NCBI RefSeq assembly: GCF_016612535.1 | Contig: NZ_JAENXS010000002.1 | Location: 186,001-250,000, forward strand | Reading direction: 5' to 3' | Length of the DNA stretch: 64,000 nucleotides | From: Bradyrhizobium diazoefficiens | GTDB taxonomy: Bacteria; Pseudomonadota; Alphaproteobacteria; Rhizobiales; Xanthobacteraceae | In this document: piece after piece, positions 42,529 to 52,635 of the stretch | How the letters are laid out: each line of letters begins with the position of its first letter | Position numbering within the stretch: position 1 is the stretch's first letter | Program-made: the position numbers and the translations under genes | Notes under the pieces: model-generated | Databases searched by the model: none | What the model was told of the DNA's origin: nothing | Seen by the model: only the letters and a program-made list of their open reading frames with translations

Positions 42529-44637
42529 ATGGTTCAGGCAATTGTTTTCCTGCCGCTGCTGGGCGCCATTCTGGCTGGCCTGATCGCGCTGTTCGGCGCG
42601 CATGCCCGCAACCCCTCGGGCGACGAGGTGGAGCATCACGGTGACCACGGTCACGGTGCGCATGTCCATGCGTCCGATACGATCAACGAGGATGCCTCCG
42701 TCATTCACGAGACCCATCACGAACCCGGCGACGGCCACGACGATCACGGCCACGGCCCGGTCGAGCCGCCGGCGGCGGGCTCGCGCGGCGCCGAGCTGAT
42801 CACCACGGCGTTGCTGTTCGTGGCGGCGGCGCTGTCCTGGATGACGCTGGTCGATGTCGGCTTCAATGGCCATGACGCCCGATTCCAGCTCTTGCCCTGG
42901 ATCTTCTCCGGCGACTTGCAAGTTTACTGGACGCTGCGCGTCGATACGCTCACCGCCGTGATGCTGGTGGTGGTCACGACCGTGTCCTCGCTCGTGCACC
43001 TCTATTCCATCGGCTACATGGACGAGGATCCGTACCGGCCGCGCTTCTTCGGCTATCTCAGTCTGTTCACCTTCGCCATGCTGATGCTGGTGACCGCGGA
43101 CAACCTCGTGCAGCTGTTCTTCGGCTGGGAAGGCGTGGGTCTGGCGAGCTATCTGCTGATCGGCTTCTGGTACCAAAAGCCGTCGGCGAATGCGGCCGCC
43201 ATCAAGGCCTTCGTGGTCAACCGCGTCGGCGATTTCGGCTTCGCGCTCGGCATCTTCGCGATTTTCTACCTGACCAGTTCCACGGACTTCGAGACGATCT
43301 TCCATCAGGCGCCGAGCCTCACCGGCAAGACCATCGACTTCCTCGGCTGGCACGCCGACGCGCTGACGCTCACTTGCCTGTTGCTGTTCATGGGCGCGAT
43401 GGGCAAGTCGGCGCAGTTCCTGCTGCACACCTGGTTGCCGGACGCGATGGAGGGCCCGACGCCGGTGTCGGCGCTGATCCACGCGGCGACCATGGTCACC
43501 GCCGGCGTGTTCATGGTGGCGCGCCTGTCGCCGCTGTTCGAGCTGGCGCCGGACGCGCAGGCCGTCGTGATGTTCTTCGGCGCGACCACGGCGTTCTTCG
43601 CCGCGACCATCGGCCTCGTCCAGAACGACATCAAGCGCATCGTCGCTTACTCGACCTGCTCGCAGCTCGGCTACATGTTCGTGGCGATGGGGGCAGGGGC
43701 CTATTCGGTCGGCATGTTTCACTTGTTCACGCACGCCTTCTTCAAGGCGCTCTTGTTCTTGGGCTCCGGCTCGGTGATCTACGCGATGCACCACGAGCAG
43801 GACATCCGCAACATGGGCGGCCTCTGGCGCAAGATCCCGTATACGTTCGCGGTGATGACCGTCGGCACGCTGGCGCTGACCGGCTTCCCGTTGTTCGCAG
43901 GCTACTTCTCCAAGGACGCGATCATCGAGGCCGCTTATGCCTCGCACAACCCGTTCTCGACCTACGCCTATCTGATGACGATCGCGGCCGCCGGCCTGAC
44001 CTCGTTCTATTCCTGGCGTCTGGTGTTCAAGACCTTCTTCGGCGAGCCGCACGACCAGGAGCACTACGAGGCCGCGCATGAAAGCCCGATCTGGATGCTG
44101 GTGCCGATCGGCGTGCTTGCCGTCGGCTCGGTCCTTGCCGGTTTCCCGTTCAAGGAGTTGTTCACCGGACCTCACGGCGTGGAGGAGTTCTTCCGCGAAT
44201 CCGTGAAGATGAATCCGCACATCCTCGAGGATATGGAGCACATGCCGCCGCTGCTGGGATGGCTGCCGTTCGTGATGATGGTGGGCGGCTTCCTGGTGTC
44301 CTACACCTTCTACATCCGGAAGCCCTACCTTCCGGTCGAGCTCGCGAACACCCAACCGATGCTGTACAAGTTCCTGCTCAACAAATGGTACTTCGACGAG
44401 CTCTACGACCTTATCTTCGTCCGTCCGGCGAAGTGGATCGGCTACCAGTTCTGGAAGAAGGGCGATGGCTTCATCATCGACGGCCTCGGTCCCGACGGCA
44501 TCTCCGCACGCGTGCTGGATATCACCCGCAACGTCGTGAAGATCCAGACCGGCTATCTCTATCACTACGCGTTTGCCATGCTGATCGGTGCCGCCGGCCT
44601 GATCACCTGGTTCATGTTCGGCTTTGGAGGCCAGTAA
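42529..44637 (+). CDS. nuoL: NADH-quinone oxidoreductase subunit L with His-rich insertion
   Basis: ND5 homologue and distal proton pump, 702 residues, about 16 helices plus the lateral helix. The core antiporter motifs are normal ([58 protein letters not shown]). Between helix 1 (residues 3-24) and helix 2 (about 88-105) lies a polar stretch of about 60 residues carrying 13 His (25, 36, 37, 40, 42, 45, 47, 60, 63, 64, 70, 73, 75). Textbook NuoL has a short loop here. It could bind a divalent metal; this is inference. Confidence 0.97.
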   Translation: MVQAIVFLPLLGAILAGLIALFGAHARNPSGDEVEHHGDHGHGAHVHASDTINEDASVIHETHHEPGDGHDDHGHGPVEPPAAGSRGAELITTALLFVAAALSWMTLVDVGFNGHDARFQLLPWIFSGDLQVYWTLRVDTLTAVMLVVVTTVSSLVHLYSIGYMDEDPYRPRFFGYLSLFTFAMLMLVTADNLVQLFFGWEGVGLASYLLIGFWYQKPSANAAAIKAFVVNRVGDFGFALGIFAIFYLTSSTDFETIFHQAPSLTGKTIDFLGWHADALTLTCLLLFMGAMGKSAQFLLHTWLPDAMEGPTPVSALIHAATMVTAGVFMVARLSPLFELAPDAQAVVMFFGATTAFFAATIGLVQNDIKRIVAYSTCSQLGYMFVAMGAGAYSVGMFHLFTHAFFKALLFLGSGSVIYAMHHEQDIRNMGGLWRKIPYTFAVMTVGTLALTGFPLFAGYFSKDAIIEAAYASHNPFSTYAYLMTIAAAGLTSFYSWRLVFKTFFGEPHDQEHYEAAHESPIWMLVPIGVLAVGSVLAGFPFKELFTGPHGVEEFFRESVKMNPHILEDMEHMPPLLGWLPFVMMVGGFLVSYTFYIRKPYLPVELANTQPMLYKFLLNKWYFDELYDLIFVRPAKWIGYQFWKKGDGFIIDGLGPDGISARVLDITRNVVKIQTGYLYHYAFAMLIGAAGLITWFMFGFGGQ

Positions 44638-46146
44638 ATGACGACCTGGCCCATCCTATCCGTCACGACGTTCCTGCCGCTGGTCGGTGCGCTGATCGTC
44701 TATCTCAGCCGCGGCGACGACGAGGCGGCGCGGCGCAACTCGCGCTGGATCGCGCTGTGGACCACGCTGATCACCTTCGCGGTGTCGGTGCTGCTGGTCA
44801 TGCGCTTCGATCCGTCGAATGCCGACTTCCAGTTCGTCGAGAAGGCGAGCTGGCTCGCGACCGGCATCACCTATCACATGGGCGTCGACGGCATCTCGTT
44901 GCCGCTGGTGATCCTGACCACCGCGATCATGCCGTTCTGCATCATCGCGAGCTGGAAGGCGATCACCAACCGCGTCCGCGAATACATGATGGCGTTCCTG
45001 ATCCTGGAAACGCTGATGATCGGCACCTTCTCGGCGCTCGATCTCGTGCTGTTCTATCTGTTCTTCGAGGGCGGCCTGATCCCGATGTTCCTGATCATCG
45101 GCGTCTGGGGCGGCCCGCGCCGGGTCTACGCCTCCTTCAAGTTCTTCCTCTACACGCTGCTCGGCTCGGTGTTGATGCTGCTCGCCATCATGGCGCTGTA
45201 CTGGAACGGCGGCACCACCGACATCCCGACCCTGATGCACACCGCCGTGCCGCGGTCCCTGCAGACCTGGGCGTGGCTCGCCTTCTTCGCCTCCTTCGCG
45301 GTGAAGATGCCGATGTGGCCGGTGCACACCTGGCTGCCCGACGCGCACGTCGAGGCGCCGACAGCGGGCTCGGTGGTTCTCGCCGCGATCCTGCTGAAGA
45401 TGGGCGGCTACGGCTTCCTGCGCTTCTCGCTGCCGATGTTCCCGCTGGCCTCGCACGACTTCGCACCGCTGATCTTCACGCTCTCGGCGATCGCCATCAT
45501 CTACACCTCGCTGGTGGCGCTGATGCAGGAGGACATGAAGAAGCTGATCGCGTACTCCTCGGTCGCGCATATGGGCTTCGTCACCATGGGCATCTTCGCC
45601 GGCACCATGCAGGGCGTCGCCGGCGGCGTGTTCCAGATGATTTCGCACGGCATCGTCTCCGGCGCGCTGTTCCTCTGCGTCGGTATCGTCTACGACCGCA
45701 TGCACACCCGCGAGATCGCGGCCTATGGCGGCCTCGTCAACCGGATGCCGCTCTACGCGCTGACCTTCATGGTGTTCACCATGGCCAATGTCGGTCTGCC
45801 CGGCACCTCCGGCTTCGTCGGCGAGTTCATGACGCTGCTCGGCACCTTCAAGGTCTCGGTCTCGACCGCGTTCTTCGCCACCTTCGGCGTGATCCTGTCG
45901 GCCGGCTACGCACTGTGGCTCTACCGCAAGGTCGTGTTCGGGGCGCTGGTCAAGCCGTCGCTGATGAGCATCAAAGACCTCACTTTCCGGGAGTGCGTGA
46001 CGCTGTTCCCGCTGATCGCGCTGACCATCCTGTTCGGCGTCTATCCGAAGCCGGTGCTCGACATGTCGGCGGCCTCGGTCCAGCAACTCGTCAACAATTA
46101 CAACACCGCTGTGACGGCCGTGAAGGCCGCCGCACTGCTCCAGTGA
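44638..46146 (+). CDS. nuoM: NADH-quinone oxidoreductase subunit M
   Basis: ND4 homologue and antiporter-like proton pump, 502 residues, about 14 helices. The key Glu lies in [17 protein letters not shown] and Lys/His motifs in [20 protein letters not shown]. It starts directly after the nuoL stop with no gap. Confidence 0.98.
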   Translation: MTTWPILSVTTFLPLVGALIVYLSRGDDEAARRNSRWIALWTTLITFAVSVLLVMRFDPSNADFQFVEKASWLATGITYHMGVDGISLPLVILTTAIMPFCIIASWKAITNRVREYMMAFLILETLMIGTFSALDLVLFYLFFEGGLIPMFLIIGVWGGPRRVYASFKFFLYTLLGSVLMLLAIMALYWNGGTTDIPTLMHTAVPRSLQTWAWLAFFASFAVKMPMWPVHTWLPDAHVEAPTAGSVVLAAILLKMGGYGFLRFSLPMFPLASHDFAPLIFTLSAIAIIYTSLVALMQEDMKKLIAYSSVAHMGFVTMGIFAGTMQGVAGGVFQMISHGIVSGALFLCVGIVYDRMHTREIAAYGGLVNRMPLYALTFMVFTMANVGLPGTSGFVGEFMTLLGTFKVSVSTAFFATFGVILSAGYALWLYRKVVFGALVKPSLMSIKDLTFRECVTLFPLIALTILFGVYPKPVLDMSAASVQQLVNNYNTAVTAVKAAALLQ

Positions 46147-46168
46147 CCGGGCAGGTCAGGACATCGCC

Positions 46169-47605
46169 ATGAGCTTTACGACTGCAGGTTATCAACTGGC
46201 GCCGGTGCTGCCCGAGCTCGTGCTCGCGATCGGTGCCATGGCGCTTCTGATGCTCGGCGCCTATCGCGGGCAGGGGGCCACCAGCACGGTCACGACGCTG
46301 GCGGTGCTGCTCCTGATCGTGGTCGGCGTGCTCGAATACATGCTGCCGGCAGGCAAGCAGGTGACGTTCGGCGGCAGCTTCATCGTCGACGACTTTGCGC
46401 GCTTCATGAAGATCCTGGCCCTGATCGGCTCGGCGGTGACGCTGGTGCTGTCCACCGAGTTCCTGTCCGATCCGTCGCGGCGTATTTTCGAGTATGCGAT
46501 CCTGGTGCTGCTCTCGACGCTCGGGATGATGGTGCTGATCTCGGCCGGCGATCTGATCTCGCTCTATCTCGGCCTCGAGCTGATGTCGCTCGCGCTCTAC
46601 GTCGTCGCGACCTCGAACCGCGACAATGCCAAATCGACCGAAGCCGGCCTGAAGTATTTCGTGCTCGGTGCGCTGTCCTCGGGCATGCTGCTGTACGGTG
46701 CCTCGCTGATCTATGGCTTCACCGGCACCGTCAGCTTCGCCGGGATCGCCACCGCCGCAACCGCCGCGAATGTCGGCCTGGTGTTTGGCCTGGTCTTCCT
46801 GCTCGCCGGCCTCTGCTTCAAGGTTTCGGCCGTGCCGTTCCATATGTGGACGCCTGATGTCTACGAGGGCGCCCCGACGCCGGTCACCGCCTTCTTTGCG
46901 TCCGCGCCGAAGGTCGCCGCGCTCGCCGTTTTCACCCGCGTCACGCTCACCGCGTTCCCCGGCATCGTCTCGCAGTGGCAGCAGATCCTGGTGTTCGTGG
47001 CGATCGCCTCGATGGTGCTGGGTTCGTTTGCCGCGATCGGCCAGAGCAACATCAAACGCCTGATGGCCTATTCCTCGATCGGCCATATGGGCTTCGCGCT
47101 GGTCGGCTTGGCTTCCGGCACCGTCGAGGGCGCGCAGGGCGTGTTGATGTACATCGTGATCTATGTCGCGATGACGCTCGGCTCGTTCTCGATCATCCTC
47201 GCGATGAAGCGCAACGGCCAGGCCGTCGAGCAGATCAGCGACTTCGCGGGTCTGTCGCGCACCAATCCGCTGCTCGCCTTCATGTTCGCAATGCTGCTGT
47301 TCTCGCTCGCCGGCGTTCCGCCGCTCGCCGGCTTCTTCGCCAAATGGTACGTCTTCGTCGCCGCCATCAAGGCGAATTTGTTCACGCTCGCCGTGATCGG
47401 CGTGCTCTCCAGCGTGGTGGGCGCCTACTATTATCTCACCATCGTCAAGACGATGTATTTCGACGAGCCGGCCGGGCAGGTCGATCCGGTGCGCGTCGAG
47501 GTGAAGACGGTGCTGGCGGTCGCGGGTCTGTTCAACATCCTCTTCGCGGTGTTCGCGGGCCCGGTGGTGAGCGTCGCCTCCGCCGCAGCCAAGTCGCTGT
47601 TCTAG
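46169..47605 (+). CDS. nuoN: NADH-quinone oxidoreductase subunit N
   Basis: ND2 homologue, third antiporter-like subunit, 478 residues, about 14 helices. The conserved segments YLGLELMSLALYVV (with the pump Glu), AVPFHMWTPDVYEGAPTPVT and LMAYSSIGHMGFALVG are present. Last of the 14 core subunits; birA starts 1 nt after its stop. Confidence 0.98.
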   Translation: MSFTTAGYQLAPVLPELVLAIGAMALLMLGAYRGQGATSTVTTLAVLLLIVVGVLEYMLPAGKQVTFGGSFIVDDFARFMKILALIGSAVTLVLSTEFLSDPSRRIFEYAILVLLSTLGMMVLISAGDLISLYLGLELMSLALYVVATSNRDNAKSTEAGLKYFVLGALSSGMLLYGASLIYGFTGTVSFAGIATAATAANVGLVFGLVFLLAGLCFKVSAVPFHMWTPDVYEGAPTPVTAFFASAPKVAALAVFTRVTLTAFPGIVSQWQQILVFVAIASMVLGSFAAIGQSNIKRLMAYSSIGHMGFALVGLASGTVEGAQGVLMYIVIYVAMTLGSFSIILAMKRNGQAVEQISDFAGLSRTNPLLAFMFAMLLFSLAGVPPLAGFFAKWYVFVAAIKANLFTLAVIGVLSSVVGAYYYLTIVKTMYFDEPAGQVDPVRVEVKTVLAVAGLFNILFAVFAGPVVSVASAAAKSLF

Positions 47606-47606
47606 G

Positions 47607-48413
47607 ATGGGTTTCGCGCTCGGTCCTCGTGCAATCGCGGCGGGCTACAAGCTCGCAGCTTCGGAGCGGACCGGCTCGACCAATACCGATGCGATCGAAA
47701 GCGCGCGCGCCGGCGAGCGCGGCCCGATCTGGTTCGTGACAGCGGAGCAGAGCGCAGGCCGCGGCCGGCGGCAGCGCGCCTGGATCTCGCCGCGGGGCAA
47801 TCTCGCCGCCAGCGTCCTTGAAGTCGTGGACGTCGCGCCAGCGGTGGCCGCGACCATCGGCTTTGCCGCCGGGCTGGCGGAAGGGGCGGCGCTGGAGAAG
47901 GTCAGCCTCGAGGCCGCGCTGCGGCTCGGCCCTGACCGGCCCCGATACGCCCTGAAATGGCCGAACGACATCCTCGCCAACGGCAAGAAGCTCGTCGGCA
48001 TCGGGCTCGAAGCCGAAGCCGTCGGCGATCGCCTGGCCATCGTCACCGGCATCGGCACCAACATCGTGGCGGCGCCGGAGGGCACGCCGACGCCGGCGGT
48101 ATCGCTGGCAACGCTCGGCGTCCAGATCAGTGCCGAGGAGCTGTTCTCGGCGCTGACGGACGCCTGGGTCGAGTTCCGCGGCATCTGGGACAATGGCCGC
48201 GGCTTTGCCGAGATCCGCAAGCTCTGGTTGGAGCGCGCCGCCGGCCTCGGCGAGCGCGTCGCGATCAACACGGGGACGATGACGCTGGAAGGCATTTTCG
48301 ACACGATCGACGACACCGGTTGCCTGATCGTCCGCACCACTGACGGCCGACGCCTGCCGGTGGCGGCCGGCGAGGTGTTCTTCGGTTCGGCCGCCTCGGT
48401 GGGAGCGGCGTGA
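47607..48413 (+). CDS. birA: Biotin--[acetyl-CoA-carboxylase] ligase
   Basis: Enzyme of 268 residues that activates biotin with ATP and attaches it to carboxylase carrier domains. The catalytic motif appears as TAEQSAGRGRRQRAWISPRG, followed by LKWPNDIL and a C-terminal SH3-like domain. It lacks the N-terminal DNA-binding domain of E. coli BirA, so it is a monofunctional ligase and not the biotin repressor. It is 1 nt after nuoN and overlaps RNase J, so it is probably part of the long nuo transcript. Confidence 0.94.
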   Translation: MGFALGPRAIAAGYKLAASERTGSTNTDAIESARAGERGPIWFVTAEQSAGRGRRQRAWISPRGNLAASVLEVVDVAPAVAATIGFAAGLAEGAALEKVSLEAALRLGPDRPRYALKWPNDILANGKKLVGIGLEAEAVGDRLAIVTGIGTNIVAAPEGTPTPAVSLATLGVQISAEELFSALTDAWVEFRGIWDNGRGFAEIRKLWLERAAGLGERVAINTGTMTLEGIFDTIDDTGCLIVRTTDGRRLPVAAGEVFFGSAASVGAA

Positions 48414-50083
48414 TGGCGAGACCTGACGAACTGGTATTTGCGCCGCTTGGCGGCGTCGGCGAGATCGGCATGAACCTGTCGATCTACGGCCTCGGCAACC
48501 GCCAGCAACGTTCCTGGTTGGCGGTCGATCTCGGCGTCTCCTTCGGCGACGAGGAGCATCTGCCCGGCATCGATTTGATCATGCCGGACATCAGCTTCCT
48601 GGAGAAGGAACGCAAGAACCTGATGGGCCTGGTGCTGACCCACGCCCATGAGGACCATTTCGGCGCGATCATCGACCTCTGGCCCAGGCTGAAATGCCCG
48701 ATCTACGCCACCCAGTTCAGCGCGGCGCTGTTCGAGGCCAAATGCGCCGCCGAGCGCAATGCGCCGAAGATCCCGGTGACCGTGGTTCCGTCCGGCGGCC
48801 GCGTCGATGTCGGCCCGTTCAACGTCGAGTTCATCCCGGTCGCGCATTCGATTCCGGAAGCGCATGCGCTGGCGATCCACACCGAAGCCGGCACCGTGCT
48901 GCACACCGGCGACTGGAAGATCGACCCGACCCCGACCTTGGGGCGTCCGACCGACGAGAAGCGGCTGCGCGAGCTCGGCGAGGAGGGCGTGATGGCTTTG
49001 ATCGGCGATTCCACCAACGCCGTGCGCGACGGCCGTTCGCCCTCGGAAGCCGAAGTCGCCCGAACCATCATCGATCTGGTGAAGGCCGCCAAGGGCCGCG
49101 TCGCGGTCACGACCTTCGCCTCCAATGTCGCGCGCATCAAGGCCGTCGCCGACGCTGCGAAAGCCGCCGACCGCGAGGTCGTCGTGGTCGGCCGCGCCAT
49201 GGAGCGGGTGGTGCAGGTCGCGCGCGAGACCGGCTATCTCGACGGCGTGCAGAATTTCCGCTCGCCCGAGGTCTACGGCCATCTGCCGCAGGACAAGGTG
49301 CTGGCGCTCTGCACCGGCAGCCAGGGCGAATCCCGCGCCGCGCTCGCCCGTATCGCCAATGACGATCATCCCGAGATCACGCTCAACCGCGGCGACAGCG
49401 TGATCTTCTCCTCGCGCACCATCCCGGGCAACGAAAAGGCGGTCGGCGCGATCATCAACAATCTGGTGCTCCAGGGCGTCGAGGTCCTCACCGACCGCGA
49501 CCATCTGGTCCACGTCTCCGGCCATCCGCGCCGCGACGAGCTGCGCGACATGATCTCCTGGGTGAAGCCGCAGCTGCTGATCCCCGTGCATGGCGAGGCC
49601 CTGCACCTCAACGAGCACGCCAAACTGGCGCGCGCCGCCGGCGTGCCGCGCGTGCTGGTCGTCCGCAACGGTGATCTCGTCAAGCTCGGGCCAGGCGATC
49701 CCGGCATCGTCGGCGAGGTGCCTTCGGGCCGGCTCTACAAGGACGGCACTATCCTGGAGGATTCAAAATCCCGTGCGGTGGTCGAGCGCCGCCGCATGGC
49801 GTTCTCCGGCTGCGCCTTCGTCGCGATCGCCATGACCGCGCAGGGCGAGCTCGTCGACGAGCCCGAGGTCGATCTGGTCGGCATCCCCGAAAAGAACCGG
49901 GCGGGCGAGCCCCTCGACGACATCGTCTTCGATGCCGTGATGTCCACGATCGAGGGCCTGCCGAAGGCGCGCCGCAGGGATGCGGATGCGCTTGGTGAAT
50001 CGGTGCGACGCGCCGTCCGGGCGGTGATCAACGAACATTGGGGCAAAAAGCCCGCCTGTCTGGTACACGTCCTGACAGTCTAA
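48413..50083 (+). CDS. rnj: Ribonuclease J
   Basis: Metallo-beta-lactamase/beta-CASP nuclease of 556 residues for mRNA turnover and rRNA maturation, with 5'-3' exonuclease and endonuclease activity. The metal site HxHxDH is THAHEDHFG; beta-CASP motifs follow (GDSTNA, STLE-type region, and SGHPRRDELRDMI with the C-motif His). The ATG overlaps the birA stop as TGATG. RNase J coexists with RNase E in many alphaproteobacteria. Confidence 0.94.
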   Translation: MARPDELVFAPLGGVGEIGMNLSIYGLGNRQQRSWLAVDLGVSFGDEEHLPGIDLIMPDISFLEKERKNLMGLVLTHAHEDHFGAIIDLWPRLKCPIYATQFSAALFEAKCAAERNAPKIPVTVVPSGGRVDVGPFNVEFIPVAHSIPEAHALAIHTEAGTVLHTGDWKIDPTPTLGRPTDEKRLRELGEEGVMALIGDSTNAVRDGRSPSEAEVARTIIDLVKAAKGRVAVTTFASNVARIKAVADAAKAADREVVVVGRAMERVVQVARETGYLDGVQNFRSPEVYGHLPQDKVLALCTGSQGESRAALARIANDDHPEITLNRGDSVIFSSRTIPGNEKAVGAIINNLVLQGVEVLTDRDHLVHVSGHPRRDELRDMISWVKPQLLIPVHGEALHLNEHAKLARAAGVPRVLVVRNGDLVKLGPGDPGIVGEVPSGRLYKDGTILEDSKSRAVVERRRMAFSGCAFVAIAMTAQGELVDEPEVDLVGIPEKNRAGEPLDDIVFDAVMSTIEGLPKARRRDADALGESVRRAVRAVINEHWGKKPACLVHVLTV

Positions 50084-50094
50084 GGGAGAAGCAT

Positions 50095-50499
50095 ATGCTG
50101 GGCCGGCTCAACCATGTGGCGATCGCCACAAAGGACGCCATCAAGGCTGCCAGGATTTACGGCGCAGCGTTCGGCGCCCAGATATCGGAGGCCATCGCGC
50201 TGCCCGAGCATGGCGTCACCACCGTGTTCGCGACGCTCCCCAACACCAAGATCGAGTTCATCGAGCCGCTCGGTGAGGCCTCGCCGATCGCAAAGTTCCT
50301 CGAACGCAATGCCGACGGCGGCATCCACCACATCTGCTACGAGGTCGTCGACATCATCGTCTCGCGCGACACGCTGGTGAAGGAGGGCGCGCGGGTGCTC
50401 GGTGACGGCGTGCCGAAGATCGGCGCCCACGGCAAGCCGGTGCTGTTCCTGCATCCGAAGGATTTTTCCGGCGCGCTCGTCGAAATCGAGCAGGCATAG
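50095..50499 (+). CDS. mce: Methylmalonyl-CoA epimerase
   Basis: A 134-residue VOC-fold enzyme interconverting (R)- and (S)-methylmalonyl-CoA in propionyl-CoA breakdown. Metal-binding residues of the family are visible in LNHVAIATKD (His), GGIHHICYEV (His) and LVEIEQA (Glu). The start has AAGGGAGAAG upstream and lies 11 nt after rnj, so the gene is probably in the same transcript. Confidence 0.93.
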   Translation: MLGRLNHVAIATKDAIKAARIYGAAFGAQISEAIALPEHGVTTVFATLPNTKIEFIEPLGEASPIAKFLERNADGGIHHICYEVVDIIVSRDTLVKEGARVLGDGVPKIGAHGKPVLFLHPKDFSGALVEIEQA

Positions 50500-50507
50500 G
50501 CCGGACC

Positions 50508-50783
50508 ATGGCCTACCAAATCTCGACCGGGCTTGCGATCTACTTCGTCATCTGGTGGCTCGCGCTGTTCCTGACGCTGCCCTTCGGCATCCGCAGCCAG
50601 CATGAGGATGGCGCGGGTGCGCCGGGCACCGATCCCGGCGCCCCGATCCTGGCCGGCATGCGGCGCAAGCTGATCTGGACCACGATCATCTCGGCGGTCA
50701 TTTTTGCCGCCGGCATGGCGGCCTATCACGCCGGCTATCTCTCGGTGGAACGCCTGTCAAAACTGATGGGAATGCCGTTTTAG
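50508..50783 (+). CDS. DUF1467-family membrane protein
   Basis: A 91-residue protein with two helices (about 7-27 and 57-77) separated by a polar Gly/Asp/Pro-rich loop. The start TGLAIYFVIWWLALFLTLPFG matches my memory of the DUF1467 family, which usually follows mce or RNase J in Rhizobiales. Function is unknown. It closes the long unidirectional block that starts at nuoA. Confidence 0.85.
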   Translation: MAYQISTGLAIYFVIWWLALFLTLPFGIRSQHEDGAGAPGTDPGAPILAGMRRKLIWTTIISAVIFAAGMAAYHAGYLSVERLSKLMGMPF

Positions 50784-50810
50784 AACATGATGAAATGAGG
50801 TGCGGGTTCA

Positions 50811-50915
50811 CCTCTCCCCGACGGGGAGAGGTCGGATTGCGCAGCAATCCGGGTGAGGGGCCGCGGCACGCGGTGAGACCGTAACCCCTCACCCGGATCG
50901 CATCTTTCGATGCGA
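50811..50915. repeat. Compound inverted-repeat (REP-like) element
   Basis: Four nested or adjacent stems: CCTCTCCCC-GAC-GGGGAGAGG (50811-50831), GGATTGC-GCA-GCAATCC (50834-50850), GGGTGAGGGG (50851-50860) with CCCCTCACCC about 25 nt later, and TCGCATC/GATGCGA near 50898-50915. Elements with the CTCTCCCC..GGGGAGAG and CCCCTCACCCGG parts are frequent in rhizobial intergenic regions. It may fold into a multi-branched RNA and end the nuo-mce transcript. Confidence 0.75.
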
Positions 50916-50966
50916 ACCAAAGCTCATCTCTTTAGACTTTTGGAAACGCTTGTTTGGGGGGAATAA

Positions 50967-51314
50967 ATGACTTTTCAGAGGATCGTCGTCGCGCTGCTGG
51001 TGCTGATCGTCGCCGGCCTCGGCGGCATCGGCTATGTCGAGTGGCGGACGGCCGTGCAGATGCGAACGCTGAAGGCGTTCGTCGAGGGCTATGTCTTCAA
51101 CGAAGCCGTGACGGCCTGCGAGCAGGCCAAGAGCTCGACGCCGTTCAAATGGAACGGGGGAAAAAGCACCTCGGTGATCGGCCTGAACTCGGTCAAGCCT
51201 GACAAATACACCGTCAGCGCCAGCTACACGCTGGTGGCGGACAACGTCTATTGCGATTACGATCCGATCAAAAGAAAGGCCGAGATCGGCTCGAGCTTCC
51301 TGGAGCGGGAGTAA
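50967..51314 (+). CDS. Hypothetical exported or membrane-anchored protein
   Basis: A 115-residue protein with one N-terminal hydrophobic helix (about residues 5-22) and a soluble domain containing two Cys (about positions 50 and 96) that could form a disulfide in the periplasm. GGGGGAATAA precedes the ATG. No known domain. It stands alone between the repeat element and mtnK. Confidence 0.65.
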   Translation: MTFQRIVVALLVLIVAGLGGIGYVEWRTAVQMRTLKAFVEGYVFNEAVTACEQAKSSTPFKWNGGKSTSVIGLNSVKPDKYTVSASYTLVADNVYCDYDPIKRKAEIGSSFLERE

Positions 51315-51327
51315 CGGTCCGGCCCAT

Positions 51328-52635
51328 ATGATGGGATGGATCGTCATGACCGAGGCGCAGGCGGGGGACTATCGGATTCTGCATGAGGCGGCTTTGCGGG
51401 ATTATCTCGCGGGCCTGCCCGACATTGCAGCGCGTCTCGGCAACGAACCGGTCTCCTGGTCGATCACCGAGGTCGGCGACGGCAATCTCAACCTGGTCTT
51501 CATCGTCAAGGGCGACCGCGGCGGCATCGCCGTGAAGCAGGCGCTGCCTTATGTCCGCCTCGTCGGGGAGAGCTGGCCGTTGCCGCTGTCCCGGGCCCAT
51601 TACGAATTTTTGGCCTTGTCGAAGCAGGCCGAGCTCGCGCCCGGCCTTGTGCCGGCGGTACTACATCACAACGACGGCTTGGCGCTGACCGTGATGGAGC
51701 TGCTCGAGCCCCATATCATCATGCGCAAGGGCTTGGTCGCGGGCACCCGCTATCCGCGCTTCGTCGACGACATCACCACCTTCATGGCGCGAACGCTGTT
51801 CTTCACCTCCGATCTTGCGCTCTCTACGGCCGAGAAGAAGGAGGCCATCGCGGCCTTCGCCGGCAACCATGCGCTGTGCAAGATCACCGAGGATCTGATC
51901 TTCACCGATCCCTATCGTATCGCCGAGCAGAACCGCTGGACCGCGCCGTATCTCGACGCGCTCGCCGCAGATTTGCGCGACGACATGGAGCTTCATGTCG
52001 CGATCTCGCGGCTGAAGCTGAAATTCATGGCAAGCCCGGAAGCGCTGCTGCATGGCGACCTCCACACGGGCTCGATCATGGTCACGGAGAGCGAGACGCG
52101 GGTGATCGATCCCGAATTCGCGTTCTACGGCCCGATGGGGTTCGACCTCGGCGCCGTGCTGGCCAATCTGCTGATGGCCTATTTTGCATCATCCGGCCAC
52201 GAGCGCGTGCCGGGCGAGCGGCGCGAATTCGAAGGTTGGGTTCTGGAGACGGTCGAGCAGGTCTGGAACGAATTCGCCCGCAAATTCCTCGACCTCTGGC
52301 GGACCAAAGCCGGCGGCGATGCCTATCCGGTCTCGCTCTTTTCCGGAGAGCAGGGCGCCGCGCGGCTGGAGATCGAGCGGCAAGCCTATATGCAGCGGCT
52401 GTTCACTGACACGGTCGGCTTCACCGCCGCCAAGACCATCCGCCGCATCTTCGGCCTCGCCCACAATATCGATTTCGAGCTAATCGAGGATCCCAAGCAG
52501 CGCGCGATCAGCGAAGCCCGCGCCGTGCGGCTCGCGCGGGCGATGATGGTGGAGACGGGGACGTATCGGACGATCGCCGACGTCACCGGCGCTGCGCGAA
52601 AATTGCGGGATTGGATGCCGGAGCTATCAAACTGA
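51328..52635 (+). CDS. mtnK: S-methyl-5-thioribose kinase
   Basis: Methionine-salvage enzyme of 435 residues that phosphorylates methylthioribose to its 1-phosphate. The fold is aminoglycoside-kinase-like, with the catalytic loop HGDLHTGS, the metal-binding DPEFAFYGPMGFDLG, and an N-terminal ATP lobe (VGDGNLNLVFIVKG). A second ATG at 51346 is a plausible shorter start. The usual partner mtnA is not adjacent. Its 3' end overlaps an antisense relic of another gene. Confidence 0.92.
   Translation: MMGWIVMTEAQAGDYRILHEAALRDYLAGLPDIAARLGNEPVSWSITEVGDGNLNLVFIVKGDRGGIAVKQALPYVRLVGESWPLPLSRAHYEFLALSKQAELAPGLVPAVLHHNDGLALTVMELLEPHIIMRKGLVAGTRYPRFVDDITTFMARTLFFTSDLALSTAEKKEAIAAFAGNHALCKITEDLIFTDPYRIAEQNRWTAPYLDALAADLRDDMELHVAISRLKLKFMASPEALLHGDLHTGSIMVTESETRVIDPEFAFYGPMGFDLGAVLANLLMAYFASSGHERVPGERREFEGWVLETVEQVWNEFARKFLDLWRTKAGGDAYPVSLFSGEQGAARLEIERQAYMQRLFTDTVGFTAAKTIRRIFGLAHNIDFELIEDPKQRAISEARAVRLARAMMVETGTYRTIADVTGAARKLRDWMPELSN

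Noticed and set aside
42448..44565. 705-codon minus-strand frame opposite nuoL
   Set aside because: Antisense shadow; low-complexity Arg/His/Glu-rich sequence with no family features.
47645..49618. 657-codon minus-strand frame opposite birA and rnj
   Set aside because: Spans two real genes on the other strand and has shadow-type composition.
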